64,000 nt of DNA from Cucumis sativus (GCF_000004075.3 NC_026660.2:12400001-12464000); one strand, 5' to 3'. Numbered from the stretch's first letter, positions 13,601 through 25,556 are shown. Numbers and translations: made by a program. Notes: generated by a model not told the origin, from the letters alone.

Positions 13601-16416
13601 ATGGCGGTGGCAATCCCAGCGGTGGCGGCCTCTATCTCTGTTTGGGTTTCACCTATACCTGTGTTTAGGGTTGTCTTTACCTCACTTTGATACCATCTTA
13701 AAAGCAATAAAGTAAAGAAACACCGAGTTACGTGGAAACTTGAGTACCGGGAGAAAAACTACGATTTACTTTTCTTATTAATTTCTCATAATCACAAATG
13801 ATACAGTGGGAGAAATAAATAGAACCCATTGTTAGATAAAAAAGGAAGAATATTAGGTCAAATCTTCCTTTTGGCCAAGCCCACTAAATCTAACATAATT
13901 ACATACCTCCAATTTATGTGTTGAAATGAAATTTATTATTTGGAAATACTAAAGGTTTTGCTATGTATTAATCTGCACTTAAACCCCATTTTCCCGTTTA
14001 ATTTGGTGGTGAAGAGCTTTTCTTAACCTATGTTTCATGCGGTCTTTGGCTTTTCCACTAATCTTGAATAAGGTTATTTTTAGATTTAGTTTAATATTTC
14101 AATCTGATAACAACATTACCCGAATTTGGTAGGAGACGAGCACTGTCCCTTCCTTAAGGAAAGCTCTGAAAGATGTAGCCATGGAGAAAGACGCAGCTGT
14201 TGTTGCCCGGGTATATGCAGCCTAGATATTATTTTATTTCCCCCTCTCATTTTGTTACTCCTGAGCATTAATGATGGTGTGATGCATAAGAATAGGAGGA
14301 TCTGTTGGCCCAGCTTCGCACTGTACGGAAACAACTGAAGGAAGCAGAGGAGGAACAATATCGAGTATGTAATTAGTTTCAAATCACTCGATAAAGTAAT
14401 TTTTTGGTATTAAATAACCTTTTTCCATTAGGCGGAAGAAGATGCTGCAGCCTTGAGAGCCGAATTAAACTCAGTACAACAACAAGCAATGAGTGGCTCT
14501 TTTGCTGGAACCACACCAACTGCTAATCCTTTTGATCGGATGCAGGATTTAGAAAAGGAAATAACTAAACTAAATTCTGAGTTGCAGGTATGGCTGTTGT
14601 GGACAAACTTCTTTCATTTTCTTGTCGTTGTTACTTGTTCGTGACTTGCAGTATTTGGTGCTGTACAGAAAATGTCAATCTTGAGGCAGCAAGATCTTCA
14701 AAAATTATCGGAGGAGCAATCTCGTATTTCAACCCTGCTTTCTGAAAAGCAGGAACTTGAAGAAAAGCTTGCAAGTACGTCCAGAAAGGCCTCAGGTACA
14801 AAGATTTCCATGAATACCTTGTCAAGCCTGATGCACTTTTGCAACTTTTAAGAGTTCGTTTGCTTAAAATCTGGCAATAATTTCGGATCTTTAAAAGTAC
14901 CTTTTTTGTATGTGTTTTCTTCCTACAGAGATCTCAGAGAAGGCCGTGGAGAAGACATTCTCAGTTGTAAGTGATTTTTTGTTGGTATTTTTTTCCCTAA
15001 AAAAGGGTTGTAAGAGAGTTTTTTTTTTGGTAACTGCATAGTACGTCACTGACCTGTACCTCGTAGTTGTTTTTCAAAGTTTAAATGTTAATTACTCATT
15101 TTTCCCCCTAGTTATAGCATGACAATGTTCTTTGCAGGAAGAGAAGAACAAGCTTGAGAAGCAGTTGCATGACATGGCTGTTGTGATCGAGAGGTTGGAG
15201 AGTAGTAGGCAGAAGCTTCTGATGGAAGTAAAGTTCTTTACGTTTTCTTCTCATTTAATCACACTAAAGCATTTGTGAATTTGCCTTTTTTATGAGAGAC
15301 TTTTCTTATGTTTTTGGCAGATTGATTCGCAATCTTCTGAAATAGAGAGGCTTTTTGAGGAAAATTCTACTCTATCCAACTCTTACCATGAGGCTGTGGG
15401 CATAGGAGCACACTGGGAGAATCAGGTGCTTATAGTTGCCAACTTTTCATGATTGTTTGCATCCTTTATGAACTACAAGAGCTTCAAAAAGATTTCCCCC
15501 ATCCTCTCCACCCATTTTTTATTGCTACAATAGAATTTCTCTGTTTTCCTAAATGAATGCTACCTCGTGTTTGGATTTGGGGACTAGAATCGGGTTTGGA
15601 ATTGTGTATGCTGTATGCATGCTAAGTGCTGCTGAATAAGGGGAACCTGACATACGTAACTTGTTTTCCAAAACATTTCTTATCTCTGTCGTTTTGGTTA
15701 GTGATCTAATCAGTGATGCTCTTTAGACTTCATTTTAAATTACAGCTGATTGGCCTTTCTGTAGGTGAAAGACTGTCTAAAACAAAATGAAGCACTCCGC
15801 AGAGTTCTAGACGAGTTGAGAACAGAACAAGCAAGGAGTCTGCCGATGTCATATAGAGATGGGGCAGTTGAGACCCAGAGTCCTCCATTAGCAGCTGAAC
15901 TTCTCTCTCTCAAGGTTAGTCTCTGGCTTAGGATGCATTTTTCTGCCCTTTTCACTTATATGTCACAATGAAGTTGGAAGTCATTTCAGGAAGTTGAATA
16001 CTTAGCCGTATGTTAGTCAAGTGATCACTGATTATGGAGGAAATATTATCTCTTCTATAGAATCTTTCAGCTGTACTTTGTTAGACTGTTACCTTGGTTT
16101 CTTTCTTCATACTTTAGGGTGGTCGTCTAAGTATTCATTATGCTAATAATTTGATCTTCCCATAATTTCTTTGAAGGGTCAACTTGCAAAAGAACAGAGC
16201 AGAGCAGAGTCACTATCAGCAGAAGTATTGGAGCTATCAACGAGACTCCAGCAGGCTACACAAGCATACAACGGGCTTACACGCCTGTAAGATCCTCTCT
16301 CTCTCGTACAGAGTATAATTGCATTTTATTTTGAAGACTTTTTCCTGAACCGTTGCTTCTTGTATTGTAGCTATAAGCCGGTACTGCGGAATATTGAAAG
16401 CAGTCTTTTAAAATGA
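7663..16416 (+). CDS. plant coiled-coil (golgin/myosin-like) protein, 15 exons
   Basis: Exons: 7663-7698, 7799-7886, 7963-8009, 8335-8424, 8527-8580, 14134-14211, 14296-14364, 14432-14587, 14669-14795, 14929-14966, 15138-15227, 15321-15425, 15765-15914, 16177-16286, 16371-16416. All junctions are GT-AG and in phase, giving 427 aa. The N-terminus has the conserved block LGRRTLEEIRQKRAAERLSK. Most of the rest is heptad-like coiled coil rich in E, K, Q and L (e.g. EDLLAQLRTVRKQLKEAEEE). It resembles a plant family annotated as golgin- or myosin heavy chain-like; function is unknown to me. The end reads YKPVLRNIESSLLK then TGA. One more A in the run at 16410-16413 would continue into MKQDGSVVVR and stop at 16445, matching the family's tail as I remember it. 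Intron 5 carries a copia element in antisense orientation. Confidence 0.85.
8734..8738. repeat. target-site duplication TAATT (partner at 13896-13900)
   Basis: The 5 bases before the left LTR are identical to the 5 bases after the right LTR. This fixes the exact insertion limits and shows single-event integration. Confidence 0.9.
8739..8890 (-). repeat. copia 3' LTR (152 bp)
   Basis: Begins TGTTA and ends TAACA on the plus strand (perfect short inverted ends). It aligns with 13696-13895 over most of its length, sharing the core TTACTTTTCTTATTAATTTC, but lacks about 48 bp after the ATGATACA segment. Confidence 0.9.
8891..8901 (-). other. retrotransposon polypurine tract
   Basis: Minus-strand ATGAGGGGGAG immediately precedes the 3' LTR, the position of the plus-strand primer. 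Confidence 0.75.
8999..9554 (-). pseudogene. copia RT thumb / RNase H remnant
   Basis: TQPNISYVVSVVSQFM, RILRYLKTIP and DSDCAESVIDRKSTSGYC mark the connection and RNase H of copia. Downstream MKLFYDNKAAISIANN and HDKTKHDMI complete the RNase H region but in a separate fragment. Confidence 0.85.
9690..10511 (-). pseudogene. copia reverse transcriptase remnant
   Basis: The first fragment (10209-10511) shows WVFTLKYKPDGTLDRHKMRLVAKG-type sequence, cited here in part: KPDGTLDRHKMRLVAKG. The second (9690-9953) has the YVDD active-site box (IVYVDDIVLS) and LKYFLGMEVA. A stop-bearing gap separates them. Confidence 0.88.
11324..11894 (-). pseudogene. copia GAG-pre-integrase and integrase remnant
   Basis: LWNFRLGHPNFKYMKYL is the GAG-pre-integrase HH-CC-adjacent motif. 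Another frame carries the integrase core FIDDHTRLTLVFL, with LRSDNGQEF and the PQQNGVAE signature. The two frames are out of register, so integrase is broken. Confidence 0.85.
12257..13707 (-). pseudogene. copia gag remnant with zinc knuckle
   Basis: Two large fragments are seen. 13117-13707 includes a LNDNYFS motif typical of the start of copia-type gag (next codon a stop where W is usual). 12257-12574 carries a CX2CX4HX4C zinc-knuckle-like segment (CEHCKKQWHTKDQCW). They are separated by frameshifts and stops, so no intact Gag can be made. Confidence 0.8.
13680..13695 (-). other. retrotransposon primer-binding site (initiator tRNA-Met)
   Basis: Minus-strand TGGTATCAAAGTGAGG lies directly next to the 5' LTR. 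It is close to the TGGTATCAGAGC expected from initiator tRNA-Met, the usual copia primer. Confidence 0.8.
13696..13895 (-). repeat. copia 5' LTR (200 bp)
   Basis: Ends in TAACA like the left LTR. Its inner end reads TCTTA instead of TGTTA, a degraded terminus. It directly abuts the primer-binding site. Confidence 0.9.
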
Positions 16417-16445
16417 AGCAAGATGGATCTGTTGTTGTACGCTGA

Positions 16446-17279
16446 ATACACCTGTATGCTCTTGGAAATTTGCATAGAAACTCTTTGGTAAAAACCAGGG
16501 TGTCTGAAGTTGAACAAGCATAGCGTGGAAGAGGTTCGATGTAAGGATTATCATATACCACACATTGTTTCATTTTGTAAGAAAATTTATACCCACACCA
16601 ACCAACAGGCCCTTTTGGGAATGTCCTTTTCAGCTTTTTGGTAGATTCCAAACCAAAGCTATAGTACAATCATATTCATTTTGTTTATTGAAGTCAATAG
16701 ATCATTCTTTTAACGATTTACATGTTCTATTCCATGAGATTTTTTGCTTTTAATTTATGGAATCTTGAAGATGATTTATTTGATAGAGGAGCCATAATCA
16801 ACTTTACCATTTGATCACAGTAGCGGATCAAATTATTGTAGAAAATGACAGGCCCAATTGAAGGCCTTACATGCCATTTTCATCAATCTAATCTTATCTA
16901 TAGACAAATCTATTACTTATTCATTAATTTCTCTTTAAATTATGATTTTAGCAAGGATTATACTGATCTCAAGTTCTCAATCATCAAAATATTTGGACAA
17001 TCATAAAAGTTGTTCTCAGCTATTATTTTGTCTATTAAAGCTTAGCTGGATTGCACCAATTGGGCAAATTTCCCCTACAAATCACTTTAGAGTAAAGAGG
17101 GGGGAAAAGAAAGGAGAGAAGACAGCAACACAAAAAAGGTTGATAGAATGGCTCAAAATCCTCCTGTTTTGATATTTATTGATACTTATTAACAAAGCTT
17201 TGTACAGGTTGGCGAAAGGAACTCTTACTATAATTATAGATTCAATGAGGAAGACATAAGCAGGGAAAGAAGCTCAACT
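16446..17279. other. 3'UTR and spacer
   Basis: Probable 3'UTR of the coiled-coil gene, followed by the upstream region of the small Ser/Gly-rich gene. I see no other coding or structural signal. Confidence 0.5.
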
Positions 17280-17591
17280 ATGGAGTCCTCATCAAAGATT
17301 TGTTTCTGTATTCCTCGCCACAAAAATGGCCACAAAGCTGATGGAGGATCGGAGAAATCTTCCAAATCTAAGCCTTCTCGTCGCAAATCTCATCGAGACT
17401 CAAAAGAAGGTAAGCATTCCTCTAGCAGTGATAGCAGTGGAAATGGAAACGCAGGTGAAGAATGTGCAGCCAGTGCCACTGCCGTGGCTGCTGTTGCGGT
17501 CACAGCCGTGACCATGGATGCACTTGACGATGATGGTGGCAGTACCCATGTCCACGGTGGTGAGGGAGGCAGCGGGGCTGGTGGAGACTAG
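17280..17591 (+). CDS. small Ser/Gly-rich protein, unknown function
   Basis: A single open frame from ATG to TAG gives 103 aa. The N-terminus is MESSSKICFCIPRHKNG, with closely spaced Cys, then a basic Ser-rich region (SKSKPSRRKSHRDSK), a Ser run, an Ala/Val stretch (about 62-78) and an acidic Gly-rich tail. It has higher GC than its surroundings and an apparent 3'UTR after the stop, which argue for a real gene. I do not recognise a domain. The Ala/Val stretch is short for a membrane helix. The internal GGTAAG at 17409 could be a splice donor, so an alternative gene model is possible. Confidence 0.6.
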   Translation: MESSSKICFCIPRHKNGHKADGGSEKSSKSKPSRRKSHRDSKEGKHSSSSDSSGNGNAGEECAASATAVAAVAVTAVTMDALDDDGGSTHVHGGEGGSGAGGD

Positions 17592-18907
17592 GAAATTGGA
17601 GGATTGGAGTTCTTATTTATTCTTTGCCTTTTCTGATTGCATCTGTTTGGTGATTCCCTTCTGATGGTTCTTTGCTGAATTCTGGTTGATGTGTGGGAAT
17701 TTTATCTTTGCTTGAATTACATTATATGATTATGAGCATTTGGGTTTGAATTTCTTCTACGCTATAATATATATATACATATAGGAAACTTTGTACATCT
17801 TGTAATGGTGGCTGTACTCAACTCTGCTTTGAACTTTTCTTTAACTCATTGCTTCGCAAGGAATTCAAGGCACATTTAAGTTGATTTTAGTTTTGAGTGA
17901 ATAAAAAGGAATGCCAAGGATATTTAAATTTATGCCCATCATTGAAATTGAAATTGAAAGTCTCGTTTTCAATAAAAAAGTTTGAATGTTCAGGCAAGGA
18001 TCTCTCTTAAATCTCGATCTTGGAGCGAGGGCAAGTGCTCCTAGGTATAAGGGAGCAAAGTTCGACATCTAGGTTACAAAATATGTATCTAAGAGATCAA
18101 CACAAATTGAACAACTAGATCGTCGTCATACTATTTTCTAGGTAAAGCTGCCAGCCAAGTAGTTATTAAATGATCAAATTGAGTAAAGCTGCTTGTATTA
18201 TTATTATTATTAAAATCAGAGGTTTGATTCCTCACCATATTGTATAAGTAAAACATACTTATTAAACAAAACATGGATTGAGCATAGTGTTTTCTAAAGA
18301 AAGTAAAAGAATTCTTTAATTATTATTTTGTAATATTTACATAATTTATAATGCATAAAAAATCAATGAGAAATTCAGATCGATAGCAAAAATAAATTGA
18401 AACTATATACAAAATATTGCATTTTTAATCTAAAGTATACAAAATGTTGCATTTTAAAATATTTCGATACCATTAGATCATAAAATCTGACAACATTAGC
18501 TCGTATTCGATAAACATACACCATGTAATTTAATCTAAAGTATTCAAGAATCCATTTTAATTAATTTAATCTAAAGTATTCAAAAGAATCCATTCTTCAA
18601 AGCATAAAGCCAGAAATAATAACCAAAGAAATCGCACATCAAAAGATGCCATAAAGCAAAAACAATATTTAATGAATTAGAGTTGGACAATTTGCTTCTC
18701 TAACTGCAAAAAAAATAATTATCAAAAAGCTCACTTATTCTTCGCAGAAACTTGTAAAACCAAGTAAACAACCAACCCCCATAACACACAGATTACATAC
18801 ATAGATTACAATTTAAATACACAAATTAAAATACGCTTCTTCAAAGAGTTATATCAGCACCCACATTGCCATAAAATGTTAAAGGAAACGATTATATTTC
18901 TTCCTAA
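17592..18907. other. convergent intergenic spacer
   Basis: 3' flanks of two convergent genes. Contains a (TTA)n run near 18196-18212 and short near-repeats of 'aatctaaagtat' at about 18430-18590. No coding signal. Confidence 0.5.
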
Positions 18908-21900
18908 TCATTCATCATCAACATATATGGTTTCTTGCTTAAAGAGACCACCAAAAACTTTCCTTACCTCTGCTTTTGTCTCCTCTTTGGCTGCTGCTGC
19001 TGCTGTTGCTGCTGCTTTAGGCTTTGAATTTTCTTTCTGCTTCAAACCAAATGAAGGCTTTGAATTGGTCTTTTGTGTTTGTCTTATCGATGCTTTCTTT
19101 GGTGGCAATGCTCGAGCTTTGGCTTGTCCTCTAACTGTGGCTATCTGAGCATTTGATTCCTCAGATGGTTTTTGTAGTTGAAAAGATAGCTTTTCCCATG
19201 GCTGTGCCGAGCCAAACCCCTTCGCTTTATTGAAAAAGTTGTTCACTAAATTGCCTGCAGTGTCGGGGCTTTCTTCTTCGGTTTCCTGAGGTTCCTTTTC
19301 TGACAGCTTTTTGAGCTTTTGGGATTGTTCTGAACTGAAGTCCTTGGCTTTGTTCAAGAAGGAATTAAAGAAAGCGATTTGATCTGATTCTTCGGCGGGA
19401 GGAGAAGAAGAAGAAGAAGAAGATGATGATGATGATGATGGTTGGGTGGCTGCCTTTTCTGAGAGTCGTTTGGATTTAGCAGCTTCTACTTCTTGTTTCT
19501 TTGTGGCTTCGGCCTCTTCACGAGCATTTTCAGCAATTCTTATGGCCTCTTCCTCTGCTTTTGCTTTTGCTTTTGCTTCTGCATATGCTTGTCTTCTACC
19601 ATCCGTGGGAATGACACTGATATAAATTTATAACAAAGCAGTTAGTTAATCTTCCAATCATAATGCTCCATTAAACAATTGCCACCTTTGGTTTGAAAAT
19701 GAAGTAAATTCATTTTACTTTACAATTTTACATCTTTAGGTTCCTTTCACACCCATGTACATTGGTGTTAAAACAGAGAAGTTATCAAATTTTTGTGAAA
19801 GAAAGAGATAATATTGCAACTTTTTGATATGGGTATTTTTTAAATAGAGACTTCTTTTAATTAATTTTTTATTATTATTAATTTTGTAGTTTAAGACAAT
19901 AAATAATAAACATTTCAAACAAAGAAAAGTTTTAAGTTAAATACTATTAATTTTGAAGTTTATTAATTTCAATTGTATAATTTTAGTTTCCATCATTTTA
20001 ATAAATCTTAAATTTAACGTTTCGTAATTAATTGTTATCAAAATTGATTAAACAATAATGACAATAATTTTCATACAAAGAAATAAAGCGGCAAAATTTA
20101 CGATAAAAGTGCTATATATTACAAAAAGTTTTTCAAACAAATGAACAATAACTAGCATTCAAAACTAACTTTAGGGTTTATTGTAAAATTAGACAAACCA
20201 GAGTATAAGAGTTAAAATTGAACAAATTTCAAATTTTATCATCTTCAAAAGTTACCAGTGAGATTTAAAAAAAAAAAAAAAATTAAAACAACTGCAGAGG
20301 GAAAAAAAAAAGAAAGAAAGAACACAAGTGCCATAAAAAACCGAACCCACCAAGAAAACTCACTAAAGAAAGAGTTTCCAAGTATGATATTGCCATAAAT
20401 AATTACAAGCAGCTTTTGAAACCAATGAAACCTAATCAAAGACCACTAGTGAGAGATTTGAACTGTGTGATATACTTAATATTGGGAGATAGGAGGCGGT
20501 CTATTTAATAAACAATTAATCCAAGAGGGAAAATCTTACCTGAAAAGTTGATCCACAGAACTTGAGGGTGCAGATGGACTTGAATACACTTCCACGACCT
20601 TAAGAATTTAGATGTGAAATCCCAATCAATAGTCTAAACAATTTCATAAAAATAGTCGAGTGGCTAAAAGCTTAAGAGCTGTGAAAGTTTTTTGGGCATA
20701 ATCGTCGGAGCAGTAAAATTGCAGGTCACCTTGTTCTCGGCCACCGCCGTGTTCGAGAAAACTCCGGCCACCAACGAAGCTATTTGTGACTGCGCCACCT
20801 GATAAACAATGTTCAAGTCGAAGATCAGCATACCGTCATAACGAACATGAACCTCTCTTGAAGAAATCAGAGAAATGGAAAATAACTGTTAACATTATTT
20901 GATAACTATCGCATACATTACATTACTTTGTAGTCGTTTGAACTAGCGCTTCCTTCAGCTTGGACGACGACATTATACGCACGCTCAGGTGCAAAGTCTT
21001 CGACCAAATTCGTTTTGATGAACGTATAGCCGATGTCGGTTTCAACTATTTTCTGCAAGAGCTCCACCACGGACAATGGCTGAGATCGGGAGAAAAGATT
21101 GTTGAAGAACGATGAAAGGCCGTCGAGTACATTGTAAGTGGAGGAGCTTGATGCATTGCCGTCGTATACGACTGCCACATGGCTTACTCCGGCGAGCTGC
21201 GCTGCCTGAATTACTTGCAATGCGTCTGATGTGGTAACTTCAGAGGTCGGACCGTTCTCCCCGACACCAATAGTGACAACTACTTTACTGGCGTTTCCGA
21301 TCGCCTTGGCAATCGCTTCTGCGTCTTGAAAGGAGGATTCGACGGCGTTGAGCCGCTTTGATTCTTCATTCGAGATGACCTTCAGTGTTCGATAAATAAA
21401 ATGCACAAATCACAATGTTATTCGTCAAAACGAAGTACAGAACCGGACGCAAGAGTAGAATCATCAATTAATAATAGAAATACAATGAATCCTTACAACA
21501 ACCATTCTCAAATACAGAATTCGTTCTGATCTAGCAACAATTAGATGCATGTGTAGAGTTATCATTTCAAAAAACAATGGAATCCCCACACCTTCCATTC
21601 TCAGATACGAAATTCGTTCTAACCAAATACTTAACGACTAGATTCAATAGTAGAAGTATAAATTAAAAGAACAACCAAATCCATACAAAACTGACCTTAT
21701 ACTTAGCAGCAAGACGGGCCAATTCTTGCGCAGCACCAAGCTCCGGCACACCAGCACGAACACTAAAACCTTCTCGCAACAGAGTCTGCGCTAACCGAAT
21801 CCCAGCCTGACCAGTAGCACCGGCAACAAACACCGTATTGGAATCCTTCCGCCTCGAACTCCCGAACGACAAACCGGAGGAAGGCTCACTAACCACTGGA

Positions 21901-22145
21901 ATCAAAGACTTCACATCCGGTACCTTTCCAAAAGAAAAACGAAACGGATTTGAATTACCAGAATCTTCAACCGGAGCGTCATCAGAAGACGGCGATTCAT
22001 TGCTAGATTTCCCCAAGCGAAAGGAAGAGAATGATCCAGAGTTTTTGGCAAAGACGGCAACCTGCCTCCGGTGACTCTTGAAGCTTCGGCGGGTGTTTGG
22101 GGTAGTGGTTAAGATAAAGGAATTGGAGTTAATGATCGCGGCCAT
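18908..22145 (-). CDS. PTAC16: plastid transcriptionally active chromosome protein 16
   Basis: Five exons on the minus strand: 22145-21696, 21379-20927, 20798-20730, 20598-20540, 19616-18908, giving 579 aa with all phases consistent. The first ~35 residues are a Ser/Thr/Arg-rich chloroplast transit peptide. An atypical SDR/NmrA-type NAD(P)-binding fold begins at VFVAGATGQAG (about 105-115). Further conserved blocks are KRLNAVESSFQDAEAIAKAI, HVAVVYDG and YTFIKTNLVEDF. The C-terminal third is Lys/Glu/Ala-rich and charged and ends FGGLFKQETIYVDDE, diagnostic for PTAC16. Members associate with the plastid nucleoid and thylakoid membrane and are STN7-related phosphoproteins. A Ser run (about 11 residues) from a trinucleotide repeat makes this protein longer than the Arabidopsis one (about 510 aa). 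Confidence 0.93.
19402..19440. repeat. in-frame trinucleotide microsatellite (poly-Ser)
   Basis: (GAA)n followed by (GAT)n on the plus strand inside PTAC16 exon 5. On the coding strand this gives TCA and TCT codons, a Ser tract likely to vary in length among alleles. Confidence 0.85.
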
Positions 22146-23269
22146 TGAAGGAAGGAGGAGAGTAGAGAGAAGAAACGGAGTCGGTGATCAGTCAGTGGTG
22201 GTGGTCTCCGTTGGTCCTCTTCAGGTTATTCTGATATCCATGGCTGGGAATTTGATTGGAATCGTAAACAAACAGTCCCCACATACTAAAAAATCCGTAG
22301 CCAAACGCCATCCAAAATTTCGAGATTATTTGGAAATATTATCCGGGGAAATAAAACCTTAGCAAATAAAATAATGCCACGTGTATTACTTTATCCACTC
22401 AATAAAAAAAAAAACTAAAGAACACTAGAGATTCTAAGATTGACCTTTCTTTCTTCACAAATATTCAAAAATATGGTTTCCTCTTGCTTTTTTGTTTATC
22501 CATTTCACATTCATTCCATTCCTCTTATTTTTTATCTCACCTAAATAAATCAATCAATCAAATAAACCTTTTTTTCTTCTTCTTTCAAATTATATTCTAC
22601 TCTTTTTTTTTCTTTCTTTAATATTGTTTACATCTTTCATCACCTCAATTTAATTATGACACAAAATAGAGAGTTCTCCATAATTTTTTTCCACTATAAG
22701 CAATAAATTATGCAAGTCTTGTTTTATATAGTAGAACTCTATTGTCTTTGTTTGTAGCTTGTATCCTAATTTCATTAGATTTTCCATCTTATAATTCGAT
22801 AATCCTTAATATAAATTTTATTTTTAATAAAAACAGGTGGAGTACAAGATTTAAACCATCAACCTTCAATTCAATACCTGAAAATTATTGTTGAGTTATA
22901 CTCCTTTCAAGTTTTTCTCAAATTAGAAAAAAATATTAAGTCAACCATTTTCTTTGTGAATAGACGTTATAATGATTCGATAAATACATTTTATTGGTTA
23001 AGATGCTATTCTATAAATATATGTGACAGTATACTAAAATGAGCTTTACTCAACCGACATAGTGTTGTACTATCAACCTCAAAGTTAGATACATATTTGA
23101 TTCTCTTCATCTTCATACTATCAAATATGTGTTTGTGTTGATTTTTAGGGCTATATTGGGATTTGCTTAAGGTTGAAATTCTATATCTTAGATCTTTAGG
23201 GTGCGTTTGGAGGAGGGAATGAGTTATGTGGAAAAAGATTATGATAATTTTAGGACTATAATAATCCTA

Positions 23270-23490
23270 GTGTTACGATAATATGTAGAGGTTAGGGTTA
23301 TTATTGGTAGTGTTATGGTAATATGTGTTTGAGGGAAGGAATATGAATGATAATGTTATAATAATATGTGTTTGGAGGAAAGATTATTGTTGTAATATTA
23401 TGATAATATGCGTTTGGGAAAATATTTATAATTGTAGTACTATTATAACATGTGTTTAGGAGAAGAACTATGAATGTAGTATTATGATAA
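23270..23490. repeat. 42-bp-period tandem repeat
   Basis: The anchor 'ATATG(T/C)GTTT' or its variants recurs at 23281, 23321, 23364, 23406 and 23448, giving spacings of 40, 43, 42 and 42. Each unit carries a GGAGGAA-like and a TTATGATAAT-like part. About five diverged copies. A GGGTGCGTTTGGAGGAGGG segment just upstream (about 23200) looks like a transposon terminus. Confidence 0.75.
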
Positions 23491-25198
23491 GATGAACTAG
23501 GAAAATTTGTAGGGATATGAAAATGTGAAGTAGTTTTTTTTTTCTTTTGGTAATTTTTTAATTATTGAATTTGTTTGTTTGTATTTTCTTTTTTATTTTT
23601 GACAAATAGACGATGGAGCAAACCTTTGACTTTAAGATTGATAGTACACGTTTATGTTTTATACTCTCGTTGTTATTGTTAATTTTGTTATTGGTGGTTT
23701 GATTTGTAAAGATTTTTTTACATATATTGCTTATTTAAATAACTATATATAATTAATTATATTATTAACTTTTCTTATAAAGATCCATATTATTTGTTTT
23801 AATGCTCATGTAAGGCAGATTAATTATATAATGTTTTTCTCCTCCCTTTTCATAACTAGTATTATTGTAGCTACTCATTCTCACCCATTGAAGAAGGAAG
23901 AAAAGATCACAACTAAGTGTTCATATTGAGGATGGTGGATGGAGCTTAGAGCTATTTAGTAGTTTTTATCTTCTTTTTTTTCATTTTCCAATGAATTTAG
24001 TTTAATGATTTTACTTCTTTTTCATTTTCTCAATTTTATTGTAAAGACACATTTATTCATGTGTGTTTTGCTTAAAGCAAATGAGAATACTTCACATATT
24101 TTCATCTTAATAAAAAAGCAACATTTTGTTTAAAATAAGATTTGGAATAATATATATATATATGTCATTGCAAATATTTTTAAACAAACCATTCAAATAA
24201 CTTATAAATAATTATTTTCAAATTTTATTAAAAAAATAGAGAGGTTATGATTTTTTTTAAAGTATGAATTTAATTTAAATTAACAAAAAATAAAATTTTT
24301 ACGATTGAGATTAATTTCGATTATTATGTAATATATTTATTATTATAAATTATTATAAATTTGTATAATCATTTGTTGTTCTTTTTTAAAAAAAACGTTT
24401 TTGGTGTCTACATTTTATTTACTATTATCTATCTCTTAAGTGAATGTTATCTTTAACTAATATTAAATTTTGGGTTAAAGTTCAACTTGTTTAATTTAGC
24501 CAAAATGCTATATAAGACTCAAATTCATTATAGTTGGACACGTAGGTCCATGAATTAACCAAGCCCAAATCCACAAAGTCCATTGAGCAAATAGAAGAGT
24601 TCTTTGGTAGGTATTTATAAATATTACTTAATAGAGTCCAGAGAGGATTCTCCCAACGATCAAGAGATTCTTTTATCTGTTCAAGACCGACCCACATCTA
24701 AAACTCAACTCTTTTGAAAAGAAACAAATATTTTTCCAAGACTTTAACTTCAAGAACTTCAAGTGTTCTGCTTTCATTCATTAAACATACACTTTCAATC
24801 AAGAGGGAATCAGATGATCAAGTTCTAAAAATAGAACTACATCGTATCAAAATGAACATCAACACAAGTTCAACTCCATGAAACACATTCTTCGGAAAAT
24901 CTAATTAGCCAAAATCCTTTGTATTATAATTTATAGTTTCAACCAATTTTTGTGTGTATATATTATACTTTTTATCCCAAAATTTTGATTAAAGTAATAA
25001 TTTAGCCTTCGTGATTTGAAATTTTGAACGATTCAGTCCATAAACTTTAATAAACAGTAATTTAATCATTTTATCTAACAAAATATTAGTAGATTAATTA
25101 TTTATTACATGTGTAGAAAGATAAATCGATTGAAAATTAAATTTATTTATACACTATAAATATTAAATTATTATCTAATAAAAAATGATATAATCTTA

Positions 25199-25556
25199 CT
25201 CACGAGTTTAAGCTTTTGGGTTGATTGGTGATTTAAGACTATATCGTAATATTGTCTGATTTAGGATATCCTATATTCAAGACTATGCATTAATATATTT
25301 TCTACTTGTTGGTTTTTTCAATATTTCGAGCCCACAAGAGACGAAGAATGTCAAATATTATGTTAAAATTTTCTCCATCTATTAGCTTAAGCTTTTGAGT
25401 TTATAGATGATATTAGAGGAGACTACTTCATGATATCTTGGGTTCAAGTCCATGCAATGTTATTTCTGACATGATTAATTAATTCATTTTCATTTATTGG
25501 ATATGTCACATATTTAAGTCCACAAGTGAGGTGTTAGTGATATATAATCAACCTTT
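25199..25556. repeat. two diverged copies of a ~180-bp repeat
   Basis: Each copy starts near 'TTAAGCTTTTG(A/G)GTT', includes 'TATTCAAG' or 'GTTCAAGTCC', and ends with 'CCCACAAG' or 'TCCACAAGTGAGG'. This looks like a dispersed plant repeat, present as a tandem pair. Confidence 0.6.

Larger units (their letters stand above)
8739..13895 (-). mobile_element. Ty1/copia LTR retrotransposon, decayed, in an intron
   Basis: A 5157-bp element reading on the minus strand, i.e. antisense to the host gene. Both LTRs, a primer-binding site, a polypurine tract and a perfect 5-bp target duplication (TAATT) are visible. On the minus strand the domain order is gag, integrase, reverse transcriptase, RNase H, which is the copia order. 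Coding regions are broken by several stops and frameshifts, so this copy is non-autonomous. The LTRs differ by many substitutions and a roughly 48-bp deletion in the left one, implying an old insertion. Confidence 0.93.

Noticed and set aside
24480-24900. Possible solo LTR
   Set aside because: No target duplication, matching LTR or terminal TG...CA could be fixed; only composition suggests it.
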